From SAR202 cluster bacterium Casp-Chloro-G4 (GTDB lineage Bacteria; Chloroflexota; Dehalococcoidia; Lucifugimonadales; JADFKI01): a stretch of DNA of 51,940 bases. The notes beneath the pieces are model-generated. The model was not told the origin of the DNA. It ran no database searches and saw only the letters and a list, made by a program, of their open reading frames with translations. Positions 16,727 through 25,300 of the stretch are shown here, piece after piece; position 1 is the stretch's first letter, and every line of letters starts with the position of its first letter. The position numbers and the translations under genes are program-made. Location of the stretch: contig MUCK01000037.1 in the NCBI GenBank assembly GCA_002816705.1, positions 1 to 51,940 of the forward strand. The letters are read 5' to 3'.

Positions 16727-18019
16727 CTAAACCCCCAGATCCATGCCCATATCAACGGCCATGCCTCGACGGTCCATGGACTGCTCTACCTTTTCTCGGA
16801 ACTCCGTCCACATATCCTCTTTATCCTTGCCCTCAGCCGCGGCATTCTCGAAGAGCTTGTCGCGGAATTCCAGCAGCAGCCAGTCCTCTGCTCGACCTTT
16901 GGGCATATCGAAGAACGTTCGCTCAAATGTGGGAAGCTGACCTGGACCGAAGTAACCTTTATCTGGGAACGAGTAGCCTTCAAGGTTATCTGTATTCTTG
17001 CCCAGTATTTCGCCATCGGTCTCGACGTAATGTTCCATTACGGGCTTCATTCCGTACTTCTGGATAGGGCAGACCTTCATGCAGACACCACAGCCGAGGT
17101 ACCTGGCCATGACCGGCCTGCACCGCTTGAATACCAGCTTGTTCTTCTCGACGCCTCTGTACCAGACCTTATCGGCCATAAGAGCGCGGCCAGGGCAGCG
17201 GTTGACGCATACCTGGCACTCGTTACAAAACTGGTGAATGCCGTAGTCGATAGGCTCGTCGTAGGTGACCTTCGCATCGGTATAGATGATCTGCAGTCGC
17301 GCGCGGGAGCCGAAGTGAGGTGACAGCAACTGGCCGTTGGCGCCAAGCTGGCCAAGGCCCGCCTGAACAAACAGCGGAATCATAGGCCCGTAATGCCACG
17401 TAGGACCAGAGACCTGAATGCTGTACCCAAGGTCCCTTATAAAGTCGGTAAGCTCCTGGGACTTCGGTCCCTGATCTTCATAGGTGCCGAAATGGGTGTC
17501 CTCAGCATCCATACTAGGAATGGTCTGCGTCTTAACATAGTCCTGTTCCAACGCAAGACATATTGCATGCGGCAGGTCGTTCCTTAGCGGGCGCTTGCGG
17601 CTCTGGTAAACGTAGTGTGCGTCGTTTCGGGTAAATCCTACCTCGCCATAGCCAAGCTCTCGGGCCTTCTCTCGAATTGCCTCCGAGACATCAACACCTG
17701 AGGGGGAGCCGGTGGGCTCAAGGTCACCACTGTGCCTCACCCACTCTACAATTGGCCCCATATTCTCCTCATGCTTGTCGAAGAATTCGTTGGCCTCAGG
17801 TGAATGCTGGATGCGCTCTTCCCTTGACCACTCAGCCGAGGCGCTCTCAGAAAGAGCCATGTTTTCTATTGGGTCTTCTCGACTGAAGAACGAAACGTCT
17901 CGCTCACGAGTTGGGATGCCTGGCTCCGTCATTAAGCTTTCGGCCACCGGAATGATGATCGGGGCATCACCAGGCTGCCTGCCGGGCCGCTCTATATACT
18001 GACCTACCTTCTTTGCCAT
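16727..18019 (-). CDS. reductive dehalogenase/QueG-like Fe-S protein
   Basis: A 430-residue protein resembling the corrinoid-binding core plus double-cluster ferredoxin domain of reductive dehalogenases and epoxyqueuosine reductase. The core includes VQAGLGQLGANGQLLSP and HFGSRARLQIIYTD, shared by both families. Two cluster motifs follow: Cys265, 268, 271, 275 (CNECQVCVNRCP) and Cys300, 310, 313, 317 (CGVCMKVCP). There is no twin-arginine signal and no RdhB-like membrane anchor gene beside it, so it is probably cytoplasmic and catabolic/reductive rather than respiratory (inference). Residues 20-105 are an N-terminal extension without known motifs. It has its own promoter and a hairpin-bearing leader (18077-18120), and is monocistronic by the terminator at 16650. 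The substrate is unknown. Confidence 0.8.
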   Translation of the reverse strand: MAKKVGQYIERPGRQPGDAPIIIPVAESLMTEPGIPTRERDVSFFSREDPIENMALSESASAEWSREERIQHSPEANEFFDKHEENMGPIVEWVRHSGDLEPTGSPSGVDVSEAIREKARELGYGEVGFTRNDAHYVYQSRKRPLRNDLPHAICLALEQDYVKTQTIPSMDAEDTHFGTYEDQGPKSQELTDFIRDLGYSIQVSGPTWHYGPMIPLFVQAGLGQLGANGQLLSPHFGSRARLQIIYTDAKVTYDEPIDYGIHQFCNECQVCVNRCPGRALMADKVWYRGVEKNKLVFKRCRPVMARYLGCGVCMKVCPIQKYGMKPVMEHYVETDGEILGKNTDNLEGYSFPDKGYFGPGQLPTFERTFFDMPKGRAEDWLLLEFRDKLFENAAAEGKDKEDMWTEFREKVEQSMDRRGMAVDMGMDLGV

Positions 18020-18076
18020 AAATATCCCTCTCTATCTAGCTAACAAATTCTCCAGTGATGACCGAATTAAATGTAA

Positions 18077-18120
18077 GTGGGAAAATCCCATATTTCCAGA
18101 CCATAATAATGTTTTCCCAC
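18077..18120. repeat. inverted repeat in leader of the reductive-dehalogenase-like gene
   Basis: GTGGGAAAA (18077-18085) pairs perfectly with TTTTCCCAC (18112-18120), 26-nt loop. It lies between the predicted transcript start (~18138) and the ATG at 18019, so it could be an operator or a leader RNA hairpin. Confidence 0.55.
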
Positions 18121-18144
18121 GCACGTATTCGGCCTACGGAGCAC

Positions 18145-18173
18145 AATATACCAGAGGATGGTGAAAGGGTAAA
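18145..18173 (-). promoter_or_regulatory. promoter of reductive-dehalogenase-like gene
   Basis: Minus strand TTTACC (18173-18168), 17-nt spacer, TATATT (18150-18145). The -35 matches 4 of 6 consensus positions, the -10 5 of 6. A leader of about 120 nt is implied. Confidence 0.5.
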
Positions 18174-18175
18174 GC

Positions 18176-18262
18176 GTGGCCAGGTTCATCGTTCGGCAGG
18201 TCGGCGACGGGGGCCGACTAGGTATTACCAGAAGGCCATGATTTGCCGCACAACCTGGCCAC
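18176..18262. repeat. large inverted repeat with internal hairpin
   Basis: Arms GTGGCCAGGTT (18176-18186) and AACCTGGCCAC (18252-18262) are perfectly complementary over 11 bp. The 65-nt interior holds a second hairpin, GTCGGC/GCCGAC on the minus strand. It lies between the stop of the CMD-family gene and the -35 box of the next gene. No T-tract follows, so it is not a standard terminator. It matches no RNA family I recognise. Confidence 0.5.
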
Positions 18263-18283
18263 AGCATCGTATATTTAAGGACG

Positions 18284-18835
18284 CTAGGGCAGCTTAGGAG
18301 CGTCAGACGGAGGTTGCACGTCAAAGGCGTTTAGGGAACACGCAAGCATGCCGTAATAACCCATCAGGGCCGTTAGATCAACCAGTCCGCGCGTGCCGAA
18401 CCGCTCAGAAGCAGCAGCGTAAGTGGCCTCGGATATCCTGTGATCGCGAAATAGCTCTCTGCCGTACTGCACTACCAGGGCCTCGTCCTCGGAGAGAGAG
18501 CCCAGCGAGCCGTGGTTGGCTATGACGTCCAACGTGGCCTCGCTGACGCCGGCTTCCCGAGCCAGCTTATAGTGTCCTGCCCACTGGTAACCGCAGTCGC
18601 TCTCCCTGGCCGCGGTGTTGATGGCAATCTCCAACAGGTCTTTGGTGAGGGTGGTGGAGTCGAATCGTAGCGCGCTTCCCAGATGGGCCGATCGCCCTGC
18701 AGCCTCCGGGTTATGCAAAAGGACCGAGAAGGGCCCGCTTATGCGACCGCCTCGGCTCCCCATAATCTCTTCAACGATGTGCTGGTGCTCCTGGGGCACA
18801 TCCTCTTTCGTCGTCAGTTGCGGTATTCTAGCCAT
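18284..18835 (-). CDS. carboxymuconolactone decarboxylase family protein
   Basis: A 183-residue all-helical AhpD/CMD-family protein. The core is GRISGPFSVLLHNPEAAGRSAHLGSAL-like (residues ~30-55), then LEIAINTAARESDCGYQW and AGHYKLAREAGVSEATLDVIA. The Glu...Cys...Trp...His arrangement follows the family's active-site region but with a single Cys rather than the CxxC of AhpD. I choose the ATG at 18835 because it has GGAGG 6 nt upstream, rather than the TTG at 18847. It lies between a TPP enzyme upstream and the reductive-dehalogenase-like gene downstream. Decarboxylase versus peroxide-related activity cannot be decided. Confidence 0.82.
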   Translation of the reverse strand: MARIPQLTTKEDVPQEHQHIVEEIMGSRGGRISGPFSVLLHNPEAAGRSAHLGSALRFDSTTLTKDLLEIAINTAARESDCGYQWAGHYKLAREAGVSEATLDVIANHGSLGSLSEDEALVVQYGRELFRDHRISEATYAAASERFGTRGLVDLTALMGYYGMLACSLNAFDVQPPSDAPKLP

Positions 18836-18861
18836 GCTATCCTCCAATTTGTCATGTTGAT

Positions 18862-18909
18862 AAAACCAAAGAGCCGGGCACAGGCTGAAGCTCAGCTTGT
18901 ACCCGGCTC
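18862..18909 (-). terminator. terminator of the TPP-enzyme gene
   Basis: Hairpin with outer stem GAGCCGGG/CCCGGCTC (18871-18909) and inner GCTGA/TCAGC pairing, then TTTGGTTTT on the minus strand. It lies 22 nt after the stop at 18932. Confidence 0.82.
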
Positions 18910-18931
18910 ACTCTAATTCCTAATCTCGGGT

Positions 18932-20620
18932 TTAGTAACCCATCAGGGCGCTGGCCCGTGTGGCAGTGTTGACCATCATCTCCATATGCTCAGAAATGAC
19001 ATTAATGCATGCAACCTTGCCGGCCTTTGTCGCCTCGTACGCCCGCTCCAGGGCAGGTCGTAGCTCCTCTGGATGGGTAACGTTCTCTGCATATCCACCA
19101 AAGGCTTCGATAATCTTGTCGTAGCGAATGTCCTGAACATAGGTCGCCACTCTCTCACCGTATCCTTCGGGAAGGCCCATTTTCGCCTCCATAGTGCCAC
19201 CAACGATGCCCGAGTTGTTGTTGATGATGAATATCGCGGGAATACCGTGGCGTACCGCCGTCTCCATCTCCATGGCGTTGAATCCGAAGGCGCAGTCGCC
19301 GTTGATGCTAACAACAGGCACGTCCGGTCGGCCAAGCTTGGCGCCAACAGCGAAGGGCACTCCCACGCCCACGCAGCCATTGGAGCCTGAGTTTAGGCGA
19401 CTTGCCGGTGTGTAGCTTTGGAGCACCTGCCGACCTGTGCCCAAAGTCATCTGGCCGTCCACGCAGTAGATGGTATCCCTGGGGAAGACGTCGCGAATCT
19501 CCTTCATCATCCTGAATGTGCGGATAGGATCGCTGTCAGAGTTCAAAAGGGGCTCGATAGCGGCTCCGTTGGAAGCGGCCTTGTCGCGGATAGATGTTAG
19601 CCACGGCCCTTCTTCGGCCTTATCCGCTATGCCGTCCGTCTTGCCATCAATCTCCGTCAATATCTGCTGCAGAACGCCCTTGGCGTCGCCTACAATGCCG
19701 ACCTCAACGGCTCGGTTGATACCGATTTCTCCCGGCTCGATGTCTACGTGGATGATCTTGGCATCGGGTGCAAACCCTCGACCGAAATCGAACATCCAGT
19801 TCATCCTGGCGCCGACCATAAGAACAACATCTGCACCTCGGATTGCTGTGCTACGAGCGGCAGCAGCATTCAAGGGATGGTCGTCCGGAATGAAGCCGCG
19901 TCCCATTGGTGACGATATGAAAGGCATGCCCAGTTCCTCAACCAGACCCTTGAGCTCTTCAGTAGGCTCAGACCAGCGAACGCCCTTGCCGACAATCATC
20001 AACGGCCTTTCAGCGTTTAGCAGCAGTTCGGCGGCCTTCTTCACCTGATTGGCGTCGCCCATGGGATGCACGTCCGCGAAATAATTCACCGGCCACTTGA
20101 CGTCATCTTCCTCGACCTCTGCCTGAAGAACGTCTGAAGGAAGGTCCAGGTAGACTGGTCCAGGACGGCCGCTTCGGGCCTTCCGGAACGCCATGGACAT
20201 GTATTCAGGAATGCGGGCTGCGCTATCTATCTGAACCGACATCTTGGTAATACTCTTGAACATCGGCACGTTATCTGTCTCTTGGAACGTGCCGGAGTAA
20301 CGCCCATGCTGAGGGCCGGACCCTCCCAGGAGCACTATGGGTAGGCCGTTGTCGAAGGCCACGTGCGCGCCTGTCAAAGCGTTCGTTACACCAGGCCCTG
20401 CAGCCAGCACGCAAACGCCAACCTCGTTCCTGACATAGCCGTATGCGGCGGCTGAGAGCGCGGCGGCCTGCTCATGCCTTACGCTAATTGGCCTTACGCC
20501 TAGCTGAGCCGCAAATCCTATTACCTCCACCACCGGCCCCCCGGGTAACCCGAAAAGCGTGGTTATGCCCTCATTTTGAATCGCCTTAGCTACTAAGTAG
20601 CTGCCTTCTACCTTGGCCAT
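18932..20620 (-). CDS. TPP-dependent enzyme, oxalyl-CoA decarboxylase/2-hydroxyacyl-CoA lyase/acetolactate synthase-like
   Basis: A 562-residue three-domain thiamine diphosphate enzyme. The N-terminal PYR domain has LFGLPGGPVVEVIG and the catalytic Glu50 in VRHEQAA; the middle nucleotide-binding-like domain spans ~190-330 (LMIVGKGVRWSEP). The C-terminal PP domain has INGDCAFGFNAMEMETA ending in NNNS, the Mg/TPP motif. The PP-domain wording FGFNAMEMET resembles oxalyl-CoA decarboxylase and 2-hydroxyacyl-CoA lyase more than typical IlvB, but the CoA-binding features cannot be judged. No small regulatory subunit follows, which argues against a biosynthetic acetolactate synthase. The ATG is preceded by AAGGAGG. 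It is followed by its own terminator. Confidence 0.85.
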   Translation of the reverse strand: MAKVEGSYLVAKAIQNEGITTLFGLPGGPVVEVIGFAAQLGVRPISVRHEQAAALSAAAYGYVRNEVGVCVLAAGPGVTNALTGAHVAFDNGLPIVLLGGSGPQHGRYSGTFQETDNVPMFKSITKMSVQIDSAARIPEYMSMAFRKARSGRPGPVYLDLPSDVLQAEVEEDDVKWPVNYFADVHPMGDANQVKKAAELLLNAERPLMIVGKGVRWSEPTEELKGLVEELGMPFISSPMGRGFIPDDHPLNAAAARSTAIRGADVVLMVGARMNWMFDFGRGFAPDAKIIHVDIEPGEIGINRAVEVGIVGDAKGVLQQILTEIDGKTDGIADKAEEGPWLTSIRDKAASNGAAIEPLLNSDSDPIRTFRMMKEIRDVFPRDTIYCVDGQMTLGTGRQVLQSYTPASRLNSGSNGCVGVGVPFAVGAKLGRPDVPVVSINGDCAFGFNAMEMETAVRHGIPAIFIINNNSGIVGGTMEAKMGLPEGYGERVATYVQDIRYDKIIEAFGGYAENVTHPEELRPALERAYEATKAGKVACINVISEHMEMMVNTATRASALMGY

Positions 20621-20933
20621 ACTCCGGACCTCCTTCTATACCACTCTTGCTAAAAGTCATGCCGTTCGTCGGCATACCCGATTGGGCAACAGTATATACC
20701 GATTTAGGCAGAAAGGATAAATAGGTCCGCCAGCCCATTTTTTGCGTGGCGGTCGGCAGCATAAATGAGTGGGAATTGGGAGTCGGTGAGCAGAGGTGCA
20801 CAGTTTGGAAAAACGTGGCGTGGCTAGACGGAGTTTCCCTGATTACGACCGAATTACAAGCCTGCGAAGGGAAGCGCTAAGAATATCTTGGAGGCAAATT
20901 GAGAAATACAACGATGGCTGAAGTTTGAACTGG
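20621..20933. other. intergenic region with TPP-gene leader
   Basis: No gene is seen in these 313 nt. On the minus strand a TATACT (-10-like) lies about 70-80 nt before the TPP-gene start, with no good -35. The leader holds a 6-bp hairpin ATGCCG/CGGCAT (20659-20675). The rest shows nothing recognisable. Confidence 0.35.
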
Positions 20934-21010
20934 TGGCGACCCCGACCGGATTCGAACCGGCGATCTCAGCCTTGACAGGGCTGCATGTTAAACCACTACA
21001 CCACGGGGCC
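20934..21010 (-). tRNA. tRNA-Asp (GTC)
   Basis: A full 77-nt cloverleaf with encoded CCA. Acceptor GGCCCCG/CGGGGTC, discriminator G73 as expected for tRNA-Asp, anticodon arm CAGCC-CTGTCAA-GGCTG with anticodon GTC, and T arm GCCGG-TTCGAAT-CCGGT. It has its own promoter 50-78 nt upstream. Confidence 0.96.
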
Positions 21011-21059
21011 GCGAATATGAGCTGAGTGCTCAAAAAATTGAGCCTAAACGCCCAATTAA

Positions 21060-21088
21060 ATGTTAGCCGCTCTAGGGCGCCTGGTCAA
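21060..21088 (-). promoter_or_regulatory. promoter of tRNA-Asp
   Basis: Minus strand TTGACC (21088-21083), 17-nt spacer, TAACAT (21065-21060). The start is predicted near 21053. The leader before the tRNA contains a GCTCAA/TTGAGC hairpin (21028-21043). Confidence 0.7.
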
Positions 21089-21127
21089 CCGTTATGGCAG
21101 CGCATTTGATTACCGGAACCCAAAATA

Positions 21128-21185
21128 CGCGAACAAAATAATGGGCCTGCCGCACCCGACTCTTTACCGAAGCGGCAGGCCCATT
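21128..21185 (-). terminator. terminator of the FTR-trxA unit
   Basis: A 14-bp perfect stem AATGGGCCTGCCGC/GCGGCAGGCCCATT (21140-21153 with 21172-21185) and 18-nt loop, then ATTTTGTT on the minus strand. It lies 34 nt after the trxA stop. Confidence 0.85.
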
Positions 21186-21219
21186 CGATTTCCTAAATAG
21201 GAGGGAGGGTTCTGGCCCG

Positions 21220-21549
21220 TTACCCCCCGATGGCTTCGTCGATACTTTTCTTCAGGGAGGCCTTAGGCACAGCGCCAACGACCTGTTTGGCCACTTTGCC
21301 GCCATCGAAGATAAGCAGTGCAGGAATGCCTCGGATGCCGTAATTCATGGCTGTCTTGGGATTGGAGTCCACGTCGACTTTGGTGAATTTCACCTTGCCG
21401 TCATACTCTTCCGCCAGCTCATCTACTACGGGCGATATCATCTTGCATGGGCCACACCACTCCGCCCAAAAGTCCACCAGAACGGGGATGTCCGACTGTA
21501 ATACTTCTTCGTCGAAATTTGCGTCTGTTACCGCTATTGGTACTGCCAT
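21220..21549 (-). CDS. trxA: thioredoxin
   Basis: A 109-residue classical thioredoxin: VDFWAEWCGPCKMISP with redox Cys32 and Cys35, the FTKVDVDSNPKTAMNYGIRGIPALLIF segment with the conserved cis-Pro, and the terminal helix. It reduces disulfides and, in glycine reductase systems, the Se-S bridge of GrdA. GGAGG precedes the ATG. It lies 39 nt behind the selenocysteine-containing FTR gene, so the two should be co-transcribed, making this the likely FTR substrate. No NADPH thioredoxin reductase gene is present in the window. Confidence 0.96.
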   Translation of the reverse strand: MAVPIAVTDANFDEEVLQSDIPVLVDFWAEWCGPCKMISPVVDELAEEYDGKVKFTKVDVDSNPKTAMNYGIRGIPALLIFDGGKVAKQVVGAVPKASLKKSIDEAIGG

Positions 21550-21588
21550 CTAGACCTCCATGTCTTTTGCCGCATCAATTTGGTTGAT

Positions 21589-22014
21589 TTAAGAAGGGCG
21601 TTCTTTTCGTTCTATCTCGCGCTCTTCCGCCTTATCTCGTAATGCCCTGCCCTTGTTCGGGGTGGGATCTTTCACCTCACCGTACATTTGAAGCCCTTCG
21701 TGATCCTCAGGCAGATGCTCCGTTATCGGAAGACCCTCTTCCGTCACAAAAAGCATTCAATGGCAGTACTTGTATATCTGCATGTCATCGCAGGGGCACA
21801 TCCACGTGCGATGTTTGGCTTCCTCGTTCTTGTCCGGGTAGAACCTACAGGGACATAATGGCCTGCCAAGTTCGTCCATATTCTGTGCAAGGCCGAGGAC
21901 GACAGATTCGGTGATACCCTCGCCAGGATGCTTAAAGGTTCCGGACTTCTCGCAAAACTTATCAACCATTTTGCGCATTCGGTCCATCGACTTTTCGCTA
22001 GGTTGGTCTGCCAA
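21589..22014 (-). CDS. ferredoxin-thioredoxin reductase catalytic chain with selenocysteine
   Basis: A 141-residue FTR catalytic (beta) chain whose frame crosses a TGA (21759-21757). The cysteine pattern is Cys54-Pro-Cys56, 16 residues, Cys73-Pro-Cys75, 8 residues, Cys84-His-Sec86, exactly the FTR spacing CPC-x16-CPC-x8-CHC offset by one from the Synechocystis numbering (55/57/74/76/85/87). Sec86 therefore replaces the active-site cysteine adjacent to the [4Fe-4S] cluster; Cys56 is the thioredoxin-attacking partner. After the TGA the chain continues MLFVTEEGLPI, as FTR does after CHC, and ends in a charged tail (RALRDKAEEREIERKE) at TAA 21589. A SECIS-like hairpin follows the TGA. I place the start at TTG 22014 because GAGGAG lies 6 nt upstream; an ATG at 22056 has no ribosome site. 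Known FTR takes electrons from ferredoxin and reduces thioredoxin; trxA follows. The variable chain (ftrA/ftrV) is absent, as in most non-phototrophs. Confidence 0.88.
21727..21743 (-). promoter_or_regulatory. SECIS-like hairpin in the FTR gene
   Basis: Beginning 14 nt after the TGA: perfect 6-bp stem CGGAAG/CTTCCG with a 5-nt loop AGGGT (+20 to +24). It has the same placement, loop size and G-rich loop as the grdA hairpin, which supports decoding as selenocysteine. Confidence 0.75.
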
Positions 22015-22103
22015 GGAGTACTCCTCTCTATATGGAAAGCATCTTCCCCTTAACATAACTAAGGAAGCTAAAGGGGGATGGGCTATCTAACTGATTAGAT
22101 GCA

Positions 22104-22180
<77 letters not shown>

Positions 22181-22203
22181 AAAAAGTATTCTTACGCCTA
22201 CAA

Positions 22204-22233
22204 AGTGTAGCAAGGGAACAAAACCCAGGTCAA
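22204..22233 (-). promoter_or_regulatory. promoter of tRNA-Val (and possibly FTR-trxA)
   Basis: Minus strand TTGACC (22233-22228), 18-nt spacer, TACACT (22209-22204). The start is predicted near 22197, 17 nt before the tRNA. No separate promoter is visible before the FTR gene. Confidence 0.7.
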
Positions 22234-22286
22234 TAATTCAGAAAAGATACAGGGGGGTGGCATGACCTGAGTTCGTACTAACACCA

Positions 22287-22313
22287 GGGGGCAAGCTTGT
22301 TAAGCCTGCCCCC
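22287..22313 (-). terminator. probable terminator of rpoBC
   Basis: Stem GGGGGCA/TGCCCCC (22287-22293 and 22307-22313) plus an inner AGC/GCC-type extension, 30 nt after the rpoC stop. The T-tract on the minus strand (TGGTGTTAG) is weak. Confidence 0.55.
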
Positions 22314-22342
22314 ACAATTAACTTTTACTTGTCTACCTGTGC

Positions 22343-25300
22343 CTAGTCGTCACCCACCGGCGTTTCCTCCACAGCCTTTTCCATGTCAAATCCTGCTGGA
22401 GCAATCTGGTCTTCCACAATTTCACCGGACTCGCCTTCTTGGAAACCGTCCCCGTCAAGAGGGTTCGATAGTATTCCGATTGGCTCTAGTTCCGGCTCCT
22501 CGGGAATGCCCAGGTATTTGCGTCCTTCCACGGTGCCATCCAGGCGGGCAGGTATCAACCTACCGATTATGACGTTCTCTTTTAGACCTCGGAGGTAGTC
22601 CACTTGGCCATTAACTGCAGCCTCTGTGAGCACCCGTGTGGTCTCCTGGAAGGACGCCGCGGCCAAGAAGCTTTCCATGTTGAGGGAGGCTCTGGTTATA
22701 CCCAGGAGAACAGGGCTAGCCGTAGCAGGCTCTCCACCCTCCGCCAATATGCCGGCGTTTATGTCCTCGTAGGGTTGGCGGTCCACCAGCTCACCCGGCA
22801 GCAACCCCGTGTCGCCAGGACTATCGATCCTCACCTTGCGCAGCATCTGGGAAATGATGACCTCTATGTGTTTGTTATGAATGGTCACACCCTGGGACCG
22901 ATACACCTTCTGAACCTCTTCAATGAGGTATTGCTGCACGGCCTCGCGACCCTGTATTCTCAGGATCTGCTGCGGGTTTTTGGGGCCTGCCGTTAATGTT
23001 TCTCCGGCTGCCACCTGGTCCCCTGACGCCACCATGATGTGGGAAGCAGCAGGAATCACGTACTCTCTTTGGTCCTCGTCGGTCCAACTTATGCTCAGGG
23101 TATCGCCTTCTATCCGGACGACACCTGAGACCCTGGCGATGATATCGTTGGACGCCAGCGCTGTGGTTTCTTCACCACTTTCCTCTTCGCCATTGACTGC
23201 CAGTTGCGCGCCGACATTAACGATGTCACCCTCGCTGACCTGCACCTGATAGCCGGCCGGCAAGATGTACTCGTCACTGAAGTCTTCAGTACTTATCACC
23301 TGTATTGTGCGACCTTCAGTGGAGTCATGGACTTCCACGGTACCGTCAATCTCAGAAAGCACCGCTTCACCCTTAGGTGTACGAGCCTCAAATAGCTCCT
23401 CCACCCTGGGCAGACCGCTGGTGATGTCGGCACCGGCGATACCTCCTGTGTGGAAGGTACGCATAGTAAGCTGCGTGCCAGGCTCACCAATGCTTTGTGC
23501 TGCGATAATGCCTACCGCCTCACCGATGAGGACGGGGTCCCACGTGGCCATGGATACGCCATAGCACAACCTGCATACACCACGTCGAGCCTCGCAGGCC
23601 AAAGGTGATCGTGCGAACACTCCAGGCGTATTTGCCTCCTGCAGCTTCGCGAGAGTTATGTCGTTAAGCAACTCTCCTTTGTCGACGATGATTTCGCCTG
23701 TTTCTGCATCAGCAACAGGCGCAGCCAGATAACGGCCGCGAACCTTGTCCGTAAACGGCGTAAGCAGAGAATCCTGCACACCGTTCTCTACCCATATGCC
23801 GCCTGCAGTCTCGCAGTCGTCGGACAATACGATGATCTCCTGGGCTACGTCGATGAGACGCCTGGTCAGATAGCCGCTGTCCGCAGTTCTCAGGGCCGTG
23901 TCAGCCAGTCCCTTACGAGCACCGTGCGTCGAAAGGAAATACTCCAGAACACTCAGTCCCTCGCGGAAGTTTGCCTTGATGGGCCGCTCAATAATACGTC
24001 CCTTGGGGTCCGACATCAGTCCACGCATACCGGCCATCTGCTTTATCTGCGCGATGTTACCCTTGGCGCCCGAGGCGGCCATAACGTAGATGCCACCGTA
24101 GTTCTTCAGGTTGTCCTGCACCATCTGGGTAACGTCGTCACTGGCCCTGGTCCAGATGTCCACTGCAGTACGGTAACGCTCATCTTCTGTGATGAGGCCG
24201 TCCATGTACTGCTGTTCCAGTTGAGTGACCTTGGTTTCGGCCAAGCCCACGATCACGTCCTTTTCAGGCGAGATCTCAATGTCATTAATGGCTATGGTGA
24301 TGCCGGCCTTGGATGCGTAATGGAAGCCCAAATCCTTGAATGCGTCCAAAATCACTGCCGTCTTCACGTTGCCTAGGATAGTGTGCGCCTCAGACGTGAT
24401 GGATTTCAGCGCGTCCTTGTCTATCTCTCCGTTGCGGTAACCAAGCTCGTCAGGCACATTCTCGTTAAAGATCATGCGGCCCACGGTTGTCTCCAACGAA
24501 CCCGACACGTTTGTTTCGGCGTTTACCAAAGACTCGGGCCCATGCTTGATCTTGACCAATGCCCTAAGGTCCACCACGCCTACCTCGTAAGCCAAACGGG
24601 CGTCCTCGAAGTCGGAGAACTCATGACCGGTGCCTTTGGCGCCTTCCTCGATCTGCGTCATGTAGAAGCAGCCGAGCACCATGTCCAGGGTTGGCGCGAC
24701 TATAGGTTCACCCGAGCTAGGCGCCAACATGTTGTAAGTGCTAAGCATCATCCGGTTGGCCTCTTGCACCGCCTCCCTAGAAAGGGGTACGTGCACAGCC
24801 ATCTGGTCTCCGTCGAAGTCGGCGTTAAAAGCCGTCGTCACCAGCGGGTGAAGCCTTATGGCGCTACCCTCTATAAGCACCGGATGGAATGCCTGAATAC
24901 CCAGCCTGTGAAGGGTAGGGGCTCGGTTTAGAAGAACTGGCCTGTCCTTCACTACCTCTTCCAGGATGTCCCACACCTCGGGGCGGGCCCTCTCGGCCAG
25001 CCTCTTGGCGCTTTTGATGTTGTGGGCGTAGCCCTTCATCACCAGGCGATTCATTACAAAAGGTTTGAACAGCTCCAACGCCATGCGCCGGGGCAGGCCA
25101 CACTGGTGCAGCTTCAACTCCGGGCCGACGATAATTACAGAGCGACCGCTATAGTCCACGCGCTTGCCCAGCAGGTTCTGGCGGAACCGGCCCTGCTTGC
25201 CTCGCAGCAGGTCAGAAAGCGACTTTAGCTTGTGGTTGTGGCTTCCGGATACGGCGCGACCTCGGCGACCGTTGTCCACCAGTGCGTCCACAGCCTCCTG

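Noticed and set aside
18140-18262. Cobalamin riboswitch upstream of the reductive-dehalogenase-like gene
   Set aside because: A corrinoid link would make sense, but the conserved B12-box type sequence is not seen and the paired region lies upstream of the predicted promoter.
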